Source: Paraherbaspirillum soli
Lineage (GTDB): Bacteria; Pseudomonadota; Gammaproteobacteria; Burkholderiales; Burkholderiaceae_D
Length of the DNA stretch: 64,000 nt
NCBI RefSeq assembly: GCF_042654985.1
Contig: NZ_JBHSMT010000026.1
Location: 363,768 to 427,767 of the forward strand
Direction: 5' to 3'
The position numbers and the translations under genes were made by a program. The notes below the pieces were generated by a model, which was given only the letters and a program-made list of their open reading frames with translations, was not told where the DNA came from and did not search any database. Shown piece by piece: positions 1 through 8,696 of the stretch; positions within the stretch are counted from its first letter, which is position 1; each line of letters starts with the position of its first letter.

Positions 1-291
1 GAAATCGAGCGCCGCTTCGCGCACATTGAGACGGCTTTTGACCACATTGCCCAATTCCAGCAAGCGCATGCCCAAGCGATAACTGCCTGGCTCGGAACGA
101 TCGACAAAGCGCTTCACCACCAGGTCGTTGAGAATCCGATGGGCAGTCGATGGATGCAGACCGGTGACCGCCGACAACTCCTTCAGACTGACCGGATCAG
201 GGTATTGCGCCAACGTATCCAGCAGCGAAACCATGCGCTCGATTACCTGGATCGAAATTTTACTTGTGTCGTCGGTTGGGTCAGTTTTCAT
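1..291 (-). CDS. IclR-family transcriptional regulator, N-terminal part (cut by window edge)
   Basis: The minus strand opens with an ATG at 289-291 and stays open to the window edge, giving about 97 residues. The visible part is a winged helix-turn-helix: a helix with VIERMVSLLDTLAQ, then LKELSAVTGLHPSTAHRILNDL (the recognition helix) and the wing ending in YRLGMRLLELG. This arrangement is typical of IclR regulators, whose C-terminal effector-binding domain would lie outside the window. The target genes are unknown because the rest of the locus is missing. The assignment to the family is firm; the ligand and role cannot be inferred. Confidence 0.85.
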   Translation of the reverse strand, partial: MKTDPTDDTSKISIQVIERMVSLLDTLAQYPDPVSLKELSAVTGLHPSTAHRILNDLVVKRFVDRSEPGSYRLGMRLLELGNVVKSRLNVREAALDF

Positions 292-500
292 CGAAGTAAT
301 GGTGCATTGCAGTGGAGGTGTTTATATCATAATGTGAAAAATTGTGCTTTGGTATCGCTCTCGATTAGAGCCGTAATTCAAGCCGGCGCCACCGCCTGAA
401 GCGCTAAATATCACAATGAAAATCCATTTCGCATGCTGCCGATCCGGGCTGTTAAAATTCGTCGGCGCAACCTTGCGCTTTTATCGAAGATCAGTACAGT

Positions 501-947
501 ATGAGCAAAAGAAACCAACCAAGGCAGTCGCAACAGCCCCCATCGCAGTCGCAGCAAGCACCCCAACGCATCAGCGAATTCAAAAGCACCAGCGGCTTCA
601 AGCGGATTTTTTCCGCTTTTTTCTACTCGATCGAAGGTTTTAAATCGGCTTGGAAGAATGAGCACGCGTTCCGCCAGGAATTGGCGATCGTGATTCCCGG
701 CATCATTGTTGCGTTGTTTTTGCCGGTGTCCTTGCTGCAAAAATTGATGCTGATTGCGGTCCTGGTCTGGATCATCATCATCGAGCTGATCAACTCGGCA
801 ATCGAGGCTGTGGTGGACCGGGTGTCGCTTGAACGCAACCCGCTTTCGAAGAACGCCAAAGACTTCGGCAGCGCCGCCGTACTGCTGACTTTCATGTTGG
901 CAGTGGCAACCTGGGCCGTGATCCTGTTTCCTCTATTTAAATCCTGA
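501..947 (+). CDS. dgkA: Diacylglycerol kinase, prokaryotic DgkA type
   Basis: This small inner-membrane enzyme phosphorylates diacylglycerol to phosphatidic acid, recycling the lipid released by periplasmic glucan and lipid A modification. The 148-residue protein has a 35-residue Ser/Gln-rich cytoplasmic extension, an amphipathic helix around FKRIFSAFFYSIEGFKSAW, and three membrane helices. The family signature is clear at residues 94-106 (ELINSAIEAVVDR), followed by the KDFGSAAVL segment before the last helix. E. coli DgkA is about 122 residues, so only the N-terminal tail is longer than usual. No strong Shine-Dalgarno sequence precedes the ATG. It stands alone, convergent with the barrel protein gene downstream. 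Confidence 0.95.
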   Translation: MSKRNQPRQSQQPPSQSQQAPQRISEFKSTSGFKRIFSAFFYSIEGFKSAWKNEHAFRQELAIVIPGIIVALFLPVSLLQKLMLIAVLVWIIIIELINSAIEAVVDRVSLERNPLSKNAKDFGSAAVLLTFMLAVATWAVILFPLFKS

Positions 948-955
948 CAGCGCCC

Positions 956-994
956 AATAAAAAACGCACGATCTGTTGGACAGGATCGTGCGTT
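956..994 (-). terminator. Rho-independent terminator of the OmpW-like gene
   Basis: An 11-bp perfect stem (AACGCACGATC at 963-973 with its complement at 984-994) closes a 10-nt loop. Read on the minus strand it is followed by a run of Ts, so it terminates the outer-membrane protein gene that ends at 1032. It may also slow readthrough from dgkA. Confidence 0.85.
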
Positions 995-1031
995 GCGGCA
1001 ATTTGCGGAAGCGAGCGCTTTGAGCCGGCTC

Positions 1032-1706
1032 TTAGAAGCGATAGCTGACGCCTACTCGCAACACAGGGTAAGCCTTGTAGTTGTGCACCTTGTCTTGCAA
1101 AGTCACATTCTCTGCATTGACGTCGCTGGCGAGCCGCGCACAGGTGGCGGCATCCGCGGTACAACCGCTATTGTTCAGGGAAGTGCGCGCACCGCCTTGG
1201 AACAAGACTCCCAGATCCGACGAAAAGCCCCAGCCCTTGTCTTTGGCAACCGCGTTGCCCCAGCCGATACCGACATACGGCGCGATCTTGCGGAAGTCGA
1301 TCTTGCCGTCCACCTGGCCGGCGTTGGCGGCGCTGTAGGTGTTGCCATTGATGGTGTAAGTCCCGATCTGATTCGGTTTGGCGTTGGCGGTAATTTTGTT
1401 GTTGTTGTAGACCAGCCCGCTAGAGATGCGGAAGCCGTTGTCCATCGGGAACCAGTCCAGCAAGGCATCAAACGTATTCAAGTTCAATTTGAACTTGTAA
1501 TCCAGGTCGCTGGTGCTGCCGTCGTACGAGTAGCTCAAATAATTCAGGCCGAAACGCGCGTTCAAACTCGACTGCACCGGAACGGTCACGTGGAAACCCA
1601 TGCCGGTGGTGCCGAGATCGGCCGTGATGCCGACATCGCTTGCGTGCGCGGCGCCAGCCGCAAACCAAGCTGCGATCAAACCAAAAGCTGCGATAGTCTT
1701 TTTCAT
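1032..1706 (-). CDS. Outer-membrane beta-barrel protein (OmpW/Ail-like)
   Basis: The 224-residue product begins with a clear signal peptide (MKKTIAAFGLIAAWFAAGAAHA, cleavage after AHA). The mature part has alternating amphipathic strands, a central IAPYVGIGWGN segment and a final ...GVSYRF with terminal phenylalanine, the usual recognition signal for the BAM insertion machinery. Two cysteines lie close together (CTADAATC) in a predicted extracellular loop. Small eight-stranded barrels of this kind are common in Burkholderiales, and OmpW members are linked to hydrophobic compound uptake or stress. The substrate here is unknown. A terminator follows immediately. Confidence 0.75.
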   Translation of the reverse strand: MKKTIAAFGLIAAWFAAGAAHASDVGITADLGTTGMGFHVTVPVQSSLNARFGLNYLSYSYDGSTSDLDYKFKLNLNTFDALLDWFPMDNGFRISSGLVYNNNKITANAKPNQIGTYTINGNTYSAANAGQVDGKIDFRKIAPYVGIGWGNAVAKDKGWGFSSDLGVLFQGGARTSLNNSGCTADAATCARLASDVNAENVTLQDKVHNYKAYPVLRVGVSYRF

Positions 1707-1903
1707 GTCTCTGTCAAAAATGGAATTGCCGAATATGGATGAAGTGCTTCAAAGTCATGATGAAATCGAAACGTCGTGCCCCTGTGAAGAAAAGTAATTC
1801 ACAAGCATCTATAACGGCATCTAGCGCGAGAAATGTAGTCCGGTCACGAGTGACGGCAGCACTTATTTCGTCTCGTATTGTTTGCTGCAATTAACGGCTG
1901 CAA

Positions 1904-2914
1904 TTAACTGTAAGTGACAGTAAAACTGATCGCGCCATTGGCCGAGCCGGGTTTGACCGTGTTGAGAGTTTGCCTGTAGCGCGCCCTGAATCTGGCGGTC
2001 ACGTTGGCCGCTCCGCCGGTGCCGACGCTAAAAGAAGCGCCTGGCGCAATCGCATTGGTATTCGATCCCTCATTGCGGCTCAATTCGATAGCGACGCCTT
2101 GCGCCGCGCCTGAAGTGCTGGAGATCCTGTAGAAGCCTGTTTTGTTCGCATCGGCTTCGCCGGTTGAGGTGGCAAAGTTAATCGTGCCGACATTGCTGCA
2201 GCTGCTGAAGCTGACAGAGAAATTTTTCCATGGCCCTCCTTGATCGCCGGCAAACCCGCCGGCCGACATATTCCCGAGCGAAACTGACTGATCCCCGGTT
2301 GAGATGGCGCAAGTAGGTTGTGTGATGGTGTAGCTAGCGGTGAATCGGATTGCCGATGCTCCACCTCGTCCATCAGGTATGGAGACAACTCCTATCTCTG
2401 CATAATTTACGACTCCGGGATTTACCGCTTGCCCCCACTTGGATATTTGGAGTGCGTGTGTCGTGGACGGAATTTGCATATTGGCCTGCATCCGTAGTGT
2501 GGATTTCCAATTGACGTTATTGCTAGCGTGCAGTGAACCCCATGCACTTCCCATCTGAGGTGCGAAACGAATTCCGCGACCGAACCGCATGGAGTACATC
2601 GGAGAATCAAGGACCGGATCGGTTGGTCGCTGGCAGCGCCTGGTTATGGTTCCGCTGGTTTGACTTGATGTCGTGTATATCACCGCGCCACTGGGTGAGT
2701 CGTTGCTGATCGCCAAGTTGCCGAGATCGAAGTGCAGGTTTTGTTGTGCAGGTGTGAGCGAGCAGGCCGCATAAGATGGCGCTGTAGCAATAACAATAAT
2801 TGTCGCCATCAGGCAACGCAGTCGAGAGACGCGGCGCTGGCATGAGGTCAAGCTGGCTTGTCGCACGGTGCGATATTTGCGAGGTGTTGGTGTAGTCATT
2901 TTTAGTTTATTCAT
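1904..2914 (-). CDS. Two-domain spore coat U (SCPU) protein, probable pilus tip adhesin
   Basis: Last gene of the chaperone-usher operon, about 336 residues from the ATG at 2914. The product has a basic N-terminus and short hydrophobic core ending at SYA, then two SCPU immunoglobulin-like domains: a first starting near CSLTPAQQNLHFDLGNL and a second starting near CAISTGDQSVSLGNM. The last strand (GAISFTVTYS) is the family C-terminal donor-strand motif. A two-domain subunit at the distal end matches the CsuE tip adhesin of archaic pili, where domain 1 binds surfaces. An upstream in-frame TTG at 2953, with AGGA five or six bases before it and only 12 bases after the previous stop, is an alternative start. 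Confidence 0.8.
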   Translation of the reverse strand: MNKLKMTTPTPRKYRTVRQASLTSCQRRVSRLRCLMATIIVIATAPSYAACSLTPAQQNLHFDLGNLAISNDSPSGAVIYTTSSQTSGTITRRCQRPTDPVLDSPMYSMRFGRGIRFAPQMGSAWGSLHASNNVNWKSTLRMQANMQIPSTTHALQISKWGQAVNPGVVNYAEIGVVSIPDGRGGASAIRFTASYTITQPTCAISTGDQSVSLGNMSAGGFAGDQGGPWKNFSVSFSSCSNVGTINFATSTGEADANKTGFYRISSTSGAAQGVAIELSRNEGSNTNAIAPGASFSVGTGGAANVTARFRARYRQTLNTVKPGSANGAISFTVTYS

Positions 2915-2965
2915 GCAGAGGTAGTTCAAGATTGGCGGTCGGGATTGACGCAACGGCGTCCTGAG

Positions 2966-3511
2966 TCAGTTATACGACACGCTAAACGGCACATTGGCAT
3001 TGGCCCTGCCCACACCCAGTTGCGCGCCATTGGCGCGGTAGCGCGCGTCAAATTCGAAGTCGTAGCTGCTGCTGCCGGCGGTGATCGGGATAGCCAGCGC
3101 GACCTTGGGCGTAATGCTGGTGGCGGCATTTTTCCGCCGTAGTTCGATTGCCACGCCGCGGACGCTGCCGGCGGCCAGCGCAAACAATGCCGGCGCCAAT
3201 GTATCCGGACCATCGAAAGAAAATTGCGCATTGCTGGCGGTCGTGATGGTGCAGCCGCTCAGCGAAATCGTGAAAGTGCGCCAAGCTGTCTTGCCGCCCT
3301 GCGCCACGAATTGATCCATCCAATAACTGCCCAGGCGGACGATGCCATTGGCCGGTTGCGTCACCACTGCTGCCGCACAGGTGTTTTGGTAGACCGAGCC
3401 GCTGATCTGCATCGAGGCGCTGGCGGCATCGGCCGGGCAGCTGGCGATCATGCATGACAGGCTGGCCGCAGCGGCCAGCATCTTATTGCGCTTCAATAAA
3501 TCCATGGCCAT
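2966..3511 (-). CDS. Spore coat U domain pilus subunit
   Basis: A 181-residue exported subunit of the archaic chaperone-usher pilus. A signal peptide (LAAAASLSCMIASCPADA) precedes one SCPU domain with the conserved first-strand cysteine (YQNTCAAAV) and a second cysteine (LSGCTITTAS) forming the family disulfide. The C-terminal strand NVPFSVSYN is the element that pairs with the chaperone and is replaced during donor-strand exchange. It lies 12 bases downstream of the preceding SCPU gene and is probably translated from the same message. It is likely a minor or adaptor subunit (CsuA/CsuB position). Start codon choice between 3511 and 3505 is not decided by the weak Shine-Dalgarno region. Confidence 0.85.
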   Translation of the reverse strand: MAMDLLKRNKMLAAAASLSCMIASCPADAASASMQISGSVYQNTCAAAVVTQPANGIVRLGSYWMDQFVAQGGKTAWRTFTISLSGCTITTASNAQFSFDGPDTLAPALFALAAGSVRGVAIELRRKNAATSITPKVALAIPITAGSSSYDFEFDARYRANGAQLGVGRANANVPFSVSYN

Positions 3512-3523
3512 CGCAATCCCGGC

Positions 3524-4090
3524 TTACTTGTAAGTGATGTTCATCGTGTAACTGGCATTGGCGGAGCCGGCCCCCACGGCCGCACCGGTTTGTACGTAAC
3601 GCGCATATAGCGGGTAGGAATAATTATTGGATGAGTTGCTGCTGGTCGGTCTCCATGACAGCGTCGTGGTTGCGGTGATGCGGCCGTTGCTGGCATTGGT
3701 GGTGGACAGTTCGACCGCGACGCCGGAGGCAACGGTGAGGCCGCTGCCCTGGTTGCTCGGTAGCGCAAAATATTGACGGAGGGAGCCGGCAGTCGAGTTT
3801 CCTGTGAACGTCAGGTCCATGTTGAGGCCGGTGATGCTGGGGCAGTTCAGTGTTAGATCCCGATTGACCCAGTCCGAACCGGTGCCGATTCCGCTGAATT
3901 TCGCTACCGAAACCGCACCCAACGCGAAGCTGATCGTGGAGGTCGATACCGTGCACGTGGTCGGCGTAATCGAGCCGGTGATCGATATCGTGACTGAGGC
4001 TGCCTCACTACCGATGGCTGTCGTCGCCAACAATACGGTCAATGCCGTCTGCGATATTTTTTTCCAGGTATTTTGTTCTGCGGATTTCAT
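3524..4090 (-). CDS. Spore coat U domain pilus subunit
   Basis: A 188-residue single-domain SCPU subunit. The frame is open further upstream through repeat element A1, but the ATG at 4090 has AGGA seven bases before it and begins a sensible signal peptide (ALTVLLATTAIGSEA), so that start is used. The mature domain has the cysteine pair (TPTTCTVS and LNCPSITG) and the terminal strand NASYTMNITYK. It follows the usher in the operon, with element A1 lying between the two genes. Its role is a structural or adaptor pilin assembled by the neighbouring chaperone and usher. Confidence 0.85.
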   Translation of the reverse strand: MKSAEQNTWKKISQTALTVLLATTAIGSEAASVTISITGSITPTTCTVSTSTISFALGAVSVAKFSGIGTGSDWVNRDLTLNCPSITGLNMDLTFTGNSTAGSLRQYFALPSNQGSGLTVASGVAVELSTTNASNGRITATTTLSWRPTSSNSSNNYSYPLYARYVQTGAAVGAGSANASYTMNITYK

Positions 4091-4123
4091 CGTGTGTTCC
4101 TGTCGATTGATCATGTCTTTGTC

Positions 4124-4267
4124 GGGCACCTCTAAAAACCGTAGCGAGCGGCCCAAGGTCGGGGTAAGAAGCGCAGTCGTACGACTGTACGGTGACGATC
4201 TTGCCAACCCTGCAGCCACGAGATTGGCGGGCTTGCCAAACCCTGCAGTAGGTTTTTAGAGGTGCCC
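4124..4267 (+). repeat. Element A1: 144-bp inverted-repeat element (family A)
   Basis: Its ends are GGGCACCTCTAAAAACC and the complement GGTTTTTAGAGGTGCCC. The interior begins GTAGCGAGCGGCCCAAGGTC and contains a small palindrome around CGTAC. Three related copies are at 12292-12424, 25903-26026 and 30079-30148, all in the same orientation. It sits between the usher and the next SCPU gene, so it is transcribed with the pilus operon, in antisense sense relative to the other copies' plus-strand reading. Confidence 0.85.
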
Positions 4268-4283
4268 TGTCGTCTGCGCGGGC

Positions 4284-6818
4284 TTATAGGCAAACCACTT
4301 CTCTTCGGTCTAGCGCGTTGGCGGCTTCGCCCACTCTGCTGTGTGTTCGCAGTTCAATCTGCACATCGACCCGAAAGCTGCAGGATTGATGCGCTTCCTT
4401 GCCCCAGTGCGCGCTCAGAATTTCGCCGGGGCGTGCGCTAGCCAAAAAAGTCTCGCCGGCGCTGCCGACGATGGATTGCTCTTCGGACTGCGCATTTTCG
4501 ATGCGCGAACCGAACGGCAGCGCTTTGCCGTCTTTGTCCAGCAGCCGCAGCAGCATGCGCACGCCGCCGGTGGTGGCGGCAAAGGTGGTGCGCACCACCG
4601 CGCCTTTGGTCGGGATGACAAAGGCCACCGTGTTCTTCAGGTCCGCGCCTTCCGGCAGCGTGGTCGGATCCATCGCCACCCGGTTGCTGCGGTAGGGCGT
4701 CAGGCTGGTGACCACGGCGTTGCCGGCGCGGTCGGTGCGCACGCCGTTGGCGGAGGCGACGCTGACGCCAGCCACGCCGGGGGTTTGTACCAGCGCGATG
4801 GTGTCACCCAGTTCCTGGGCCAAGGTGAGGCCGTCGGCGTGCGCTAGCAAGCCGCCGCTCATCGAGGCCGAGGTCGAACTGTGGCCGCGGCCTTGGCTGC
4901 GCGCGAGGTTGTAGCGCCCGCTCGGCGCCAGATAAGACAGCGAGGCATTGCCATTGCTTTGGCTGAAATGATTGGCGCTCAGGCTGTAGGAGAGCGCCTT
5001 GTCTTGCAGCGCAGAGCCGTACAGCGTCGCGTTGTGCGAGGTGGCGCTACTGTCGCTGCGCGCAGCGGAATACGACACGCCGTTGCTGCCATCGTCCAGC
5101 GGGATGGATAAAGTCAGCATCAATTGCCGGTTGCTGCCGCCCATCCAGCCGCCGGAAGTGCTGCTGTAGAACAGGCCGTAGAGCAGGTTTCTATAGGCGC
5201 TGTTCAAGCCGATCTGCAACGAGTGTTCGCTGCGCGAGGTGCCCCAATAGTTTTGGCGGGCCACTGAAGCGAACAGCGAAGCATAGTCCCCCAGTTTTTG
5301 CTGCAGGCTGCCTTCAATCCGGCTGCGTCGATTGAAGAAGGAGCCGCCGGCGGCGGTATTCTGCTCGCTCACCGATTCGGAGAAAGTGCGATAGCCCGGG
5401 GTCGAATAGCGGTAGCCGAGCAGATGCAAATCGGTCGACGTTTCGACCAGCGATTTGGCGTACAGGAAACGCAGCGATTGCCCGGCATTGCTGCCTTGTC
5501 CGTCTTGGCGTCTGCTTTGCGCATGCGACAGATCGACCGAGGCAGCGCCGTAGTCGCCCCAGTTGGCGCCGGCGCCGAGCACCAAGGATTGATAGGTGTC
5601 GCCTCCCATCAAACCGCCGTACAGTGTATAGCCGCGACCGATGCCGCGTGCCGCGCTGGCTTGCGCGAACGCGGGGCGCTTGCCTTGCGCATAGGCGCTG
5701 CGGTATTTGCCCGCGGTCAGGCTATAGCTCCACTGGCCTTCGCGCTGCAGGGTGGGCACCGCGGCGTACGGCTGCACGAAGCGCGTCTTGCGGCCATCGG
5801 CTTCGGTGACGGTGACTTCCAGGTCGCCGCTGCCGGCGGTGGCGTACAGGTCGTCGATCTCGAACGGGCCGGTGCCGACATAGGTGGTGTACAGCAAAAA
5901 GCCATTCTGGTGCACGGTGACGGTGGCATTGTTTTGCGCGATGCCGCGGATGGTAGGCGCATAACCGCGCAGGCTGTCCGGCAGCATGCTGTCGTCGGAG
6001 CTGAGTTGCACGCCGCGGAACGCGAACGAGTCGAAAATATTCCCCGGCGTATTGCTGTCGCCGACGACGATGCTGCTGTTCCACGGAATCAGGTCGCGCT
6101 GCAGATAGCTGTCGTTGCGCTGCCAGGCACCGCCTGAGCGCGTGCCGCGGCTATAGTTGCCCGAGCTGCGCAAGCGCCAGGCGCCGAGATTGACGCCGCC
6201 GCGCAAATTCAGATAGGTGGAGTCCGAACTGTCGATGGCGTTGTTGCGATATTGGGTCGTGCCCAGGTTGTAGTTGAGCATCAGCGCATTGATGCCCTGG
6301 TCCCATTGCGCCGGGTCGGTCCAGCCGCGCGCATCGCGCTGCATCGCGGCTTGCGGCAGGCTGACGTCGAGCTGTTGCTTGCTGGCGTCGTAAGCCACCT
6401 TCGCTTCCGGAATGCCGAGCGAGGGCCCATCCATGCATTGTTCGGCCGGCAGCTTTTCCAAGTCTGGGAAGGCTTTCAGGTTGAGGCCCCATTGCTGCCA
6501 CATGGCCAGCGTGACGCACGGTTGCGCATCGTTGCCGCCGCTCTGGTCGAAACGGATTGTGCGTTTTTCTTTTCTGCTGCCGTTAAGGTTCACGTCGACG
6601 ACATAGTCGCCCGGCAGCACCCGATTGCCTTGGGCAAAAATACTGAGGTCGACATTCTGGTCCGGCGATCCCTTTTCCAGGAAGCCGCTGTTGAATTTGA
6701 TCTCGCTGCTGCCGGACGTTTGCGCTGCCGCGTGCGCGCCATCGGCGCATAGCAGCGCCAGCCCGAAGCTGGCGGTGCAAAGCAAGTATGAACAGGGGAG
6801 CGGGGGAGTTGGATTCAT
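4284..6818 (-). CDS. Outer-membrane usher of an archaic chaperone-usher pilus
   Basis: The usher is the outer-membrane pore and assembly platform that receives chaperone-subunit complexes and secretes the growing fibre. About 844 residues from the ATG at 6818, which starts a signal peptide ending near DGAHA. The N-terminal domain (FNSGFLEKG..., VLPGDYVVDVNLNG) is diagnostic, followed by the 24-stranded barrel with the plug region near GTGPFEIDDLYATAGSGDLEVTVTE split across it, and C-terminal domains with two cysteines near the end. The reading frame continues 43 codons further upstream, but those residues are arginine-rich and not signal-like. No frameshift is visible. Confidence 0.92.
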   Translation of the reverse strand: MNPTPPLPCSYLLCTASFGLALLCADGAHAAAQTSGSSEIKFNSGFLEKGSPDQNVDLSIFAQGNRVLPGDYVVDVNLNGSRKEKRTIRFDQSGGNDAQPCVTLAMWQQWGLNLKAFPDLEKLPAEQCMDGPSLGIPEAKVAYDASKQQLDVSLPQAAMQRDARGWTDPAQWDQGINALMLNYNLGTTQYRNNAIDSSDSTYLNLRGGVNLGAWRLRSSGNYSRGTRSGGAWQRNDSYLQRDLIPWNSSIVVGDSNTPGNIFDSFAFRGVQLSSDDSMLPDSLRGYAPTIRGIAQNNATVTVHQNGFLLYTTYVGTGPFEIDDLYATAGSGDLEVTVTEADGRKTRFVQPYAAVPTLQREGQWSYSLTAGKYRSAYAQGKRPAFAQASAARGIGRGYTLYGGLMGGDTYQSLVLGAGANWGDYGAASVDLSHAQSRRQDGQGSNAGQSLRFLYAKSLVETSTDLHLLGYRYSTPGYRTFSESVSEQNTAAGGSFFNRRSRIEGSLQQKLGDYASLFASVARQNYWGTSRSEHSLQIGLNSAYRNLLYGLFYSSTSGGWMGGSNRQLMLTLSIPLDDGSNGVSYSAARSDSSATSHNATLYGSALQDKALSYSLSANHFSQSNGNASLSYLAPSGRYNLARSQGRGHSSTSASMSGGLLAHADGLTLAQELGDTIALVQTPGVAGVSVASANGVRTDRAGNAVVTSLTPYRSNRVAMDPTTLPEGADLKNTVAFVIPTKGAVVRTTFAATTGGVRMLLRLLDKDGKALPFGSRIENAQSEEQSIVGSAGETFLASARPGEILSAHWGKEAHQSCSFRVDVQIELRTHSRVGEAANALDRREVVCL

Positions 6819-7016
6819 CGAGAAGGCAATAAAAGCCATTGCCATGCGGACCATGGCAATGCATGCAATTTCAACAGGCCGTTGCAAAACCATCCGGCTG
6901 AAGTGGGGACGAGCGCGTCGGGCAAGCACTGCCCGGGGACAACGCAACAGTCTTTATCGCGGGTGTCAGGGGATATCGGAAAACACCCCTAGATGCGGCG
7001 CGGTCAGAGTCGCGCC

Positions 7017-7742
7017 TTAGTGCGATTTGATCGGTACCGCGGGACTGTCGACGTCGGCGCCGTAATCGTTGATCGTCGAAAAACTGACTGCGGTGGCGAC
7101 CATTCCACGGTCGAGCGGATAGCTATCCTTGCCGAACGGCGCCAGCATGCGGGCCTTGATGTTCTGCTCGCCGCTTGCGCCAGTCGCGGTCAGCTTGCTG
7201 AAACTGACGAAATAGGGTGTCGGATTGTTGACCTCCAGCGTCGCTGCTCCATCCGCGGCTTGGCCTATGGTCCAGGCTAATTGGAGCGGCGCATCGCCGA
7301 CATTGCCTTTCAGGTCGCGCGGGCGATAAAACAGCTTGATGCGGGTACGCACCGCCAGCTGCAGCACATTGTCGCCATCGACCATCGGCGGTATTTCCTT
7401 GATGCTGAGCCAGAACACCGATTCTTTATCGGACGGCAGCTGGTCGCATTTGACGCAAATGATGCGCAACAGGCTTTCCTTCTCGCCTTCCAGGCGCGAC
7501 ATCGGCGGCGTGACCAAGAAGGGCGGCTGGTTGTCGGCATCCTCGACCCAGGCCTGCACGATGTAAGGCAGATCGCCTTTGTTATTGACTGAAATGGAGG
7601 TTTCCCGCTTGCCGCCTTCGAATACGACGCGGGTGCCGCCGACCACGATGCCGGCATGGGCGCTGGGCAGCAGCGATGTCAGCGCCAGTATTGCGGCAAC
7701 AGGCAGCGGACCTCGCGCCAGCGCCATAAAACACTTATGCAT
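7017..7742 (-). CDS. Periplasmic pilus chaperone (PapD-like, CsuC type)
   Basis: A 241-residue exported protein that donates a strand to fold and escort the SCPU subunits to the usher. The signal peptide ends at PSAHA. The first Ig domain contains VVFEGGKRETSISVNN, the conserved basic cleft residue, and the G1 strand (ESLLRIICVKC...). The two cysteines there (CVKC) are unusual for PapD but seen in archaic chaperones. WLSIKEIPP is the family F-G signature. GGAAAG lies about eight bases before the ATG. It lies between the first SCPU gene and the usher. Confidence 0.92.
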   Translation of the reverse strand: MHKCFMALARGPLPVAAILALTSLLPSAHAGIVVGGTRVVFEGGKRETSISVNNKGDLPYIVQAWVEDADNQPPFLVTPPMSRLEGEKESLLRIICVKCDQLPSDKESVFWLSIKEIPPMVDGDNVLQLAVRTRIKLFYRPRDLKGNVGDAPLQLAWTIGQAADGAATLEVNNPTPYFVSFSKLTATGASGEQNIKARMLAPFGKDSYPLDRGMVATAVSFSTINDYGADVDSPAVPIKSH

Positions 7743-7880
7743 GTTGAGCTTTCCGTACCTTGCGGATTGAGGGATTTGGATAAATGCGATCGCCCCATAG
7801 CCGTCCCGAAATGAGGCGATCGAATGTCACACCGCTAGCATCCGGCCTGTGTCAGGCCGCGCTGTTCCAACAGGGGGGAT
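7743..7880 (-). promoter_or_regulatory. Hairpins between first pilin gene and chaperone gene
   Basis: The gap holds an 8-bp stem (CGATCGCC at 7787-7794 with its complement at 7815-7822) and a shorter stem at 7843-7859 (CGGCCT/AGGCCG). Neither has a clean U-tract, so full termination is unlikely. In pilus operons such structures between the major pilin and assembly genes often lower downstream expression; that role here is inference. Confidence 0.4.
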
Positions 7881-8441
7881 TTACAAGCCATCGTCGTAGC
7901 TGATCACGATGGTCGCTTGCGCGTTGGCCTTACCAGCCGTGACTGAACCGGTGGCTGGCGCCGTTCTTCTATAGCGTGCACCGAGTTGATACGTATTGGA
8001 ACCGGCGACCAGAGGCATCAGCGCCGATTGACTGCCCAGGTTCAATTTGTTGTTTGTGGAATCAAACAGCTCAACCGCTACACCAGTCGCACCGCCTAGT
8101 TGAAGTTGCAATAAAGTTGGGTCGACCAGATCGCTAAAGCCGGTGAAAGACAGGCGTGCTTTTTTGGCGACGCTGGTATCGCAATTGGTCAGCGTGATTG
8201 GGTAGTTTTGTATTGGCGTCGTCGGGTTAGCCACTGTCAAATTGGTGGTTTTATAGGAACCCAGCGGGACCGTCGCTCCGCCATTGATGTCGGTCGATGC
8301 CAGATCGCAGGCTGATGCATTGAACTCGCCGGTAAAACGCACCATGCCGGTCGTATTGTCTATAGCGACCGGTGCAGCATGTGCGTTCAGCGCGATAGCC
8401 GCAGTAGCGGCAAGTAATGCAGGCATGAAATATTGTTTCAT
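7881..8441 (-). CDS. Spore coat U domain pilin, probable major subunit
   Basis: First gene of the minus-strand pilus operon, 186 residues. The ATG at 8441 is preceded by GAAAGG at good spacing and begins a standard signal peptide (MPALLAATAAIALNAHA); the longer open frame upstream is AT-rich leader. The SCPU domain has the cysteine pair (NASACDLAS and LTNCDTS) and ends ...ATIVISYDDGL. Its promoter-proximal position, single domain and the hairpins after it suggest it is the major shaft subunit (CsuA/B equivalent). The order pilin, chaperone, usher, three SCPU genes differs from the Acinetobacter csu order but has the same parts. Confidence 0.85.
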   Translation of the reverse strand: MKQYFMPALLAATAAIALNAHAAPVAIDNTTGMVRFTGEFNASACDLASTDINGGATVPLGSYKTTNLTVANPTTPIQNYPITLTNCDTSVAKKARLSFTGFSDLVDPTLLQLQLGGATGVAVELFDSTNNKLNLGSQSALMPLVAGSNTYQLGARYRRTAPATGSVTAGKANAQATIVISYDDGL

Positions 8442-8696
8442 GTAATACCTTTCAGAAATGAATGGAGAACTTGCAACTGTGTTTTCGTTATAGCTAAACG
8501 GAAGCACATTTGAAGTATCGCTATCATAAGAAAAATACCAAATTGCCAATATAAGGAAAACACCTAAATTCATCCTCCTTGCGATTGCATATCTGTTTTC
8601 CGGATATGGAGAGAAGAAAGTATTCGTTTTGTTTTGCATCCCGCCTGATTAATCTGTCTTCTCCAAAACAAGCAATATTGAAGAGGGAAGCAGCTC

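Noticed and set aside
4091..4219. N-terminal extension of the SCPU gene through element A1
   Set aside because: The extension encodes repeat sequence; the ATG at 4090 has AGGA at good spacing and a proper signal peptide.
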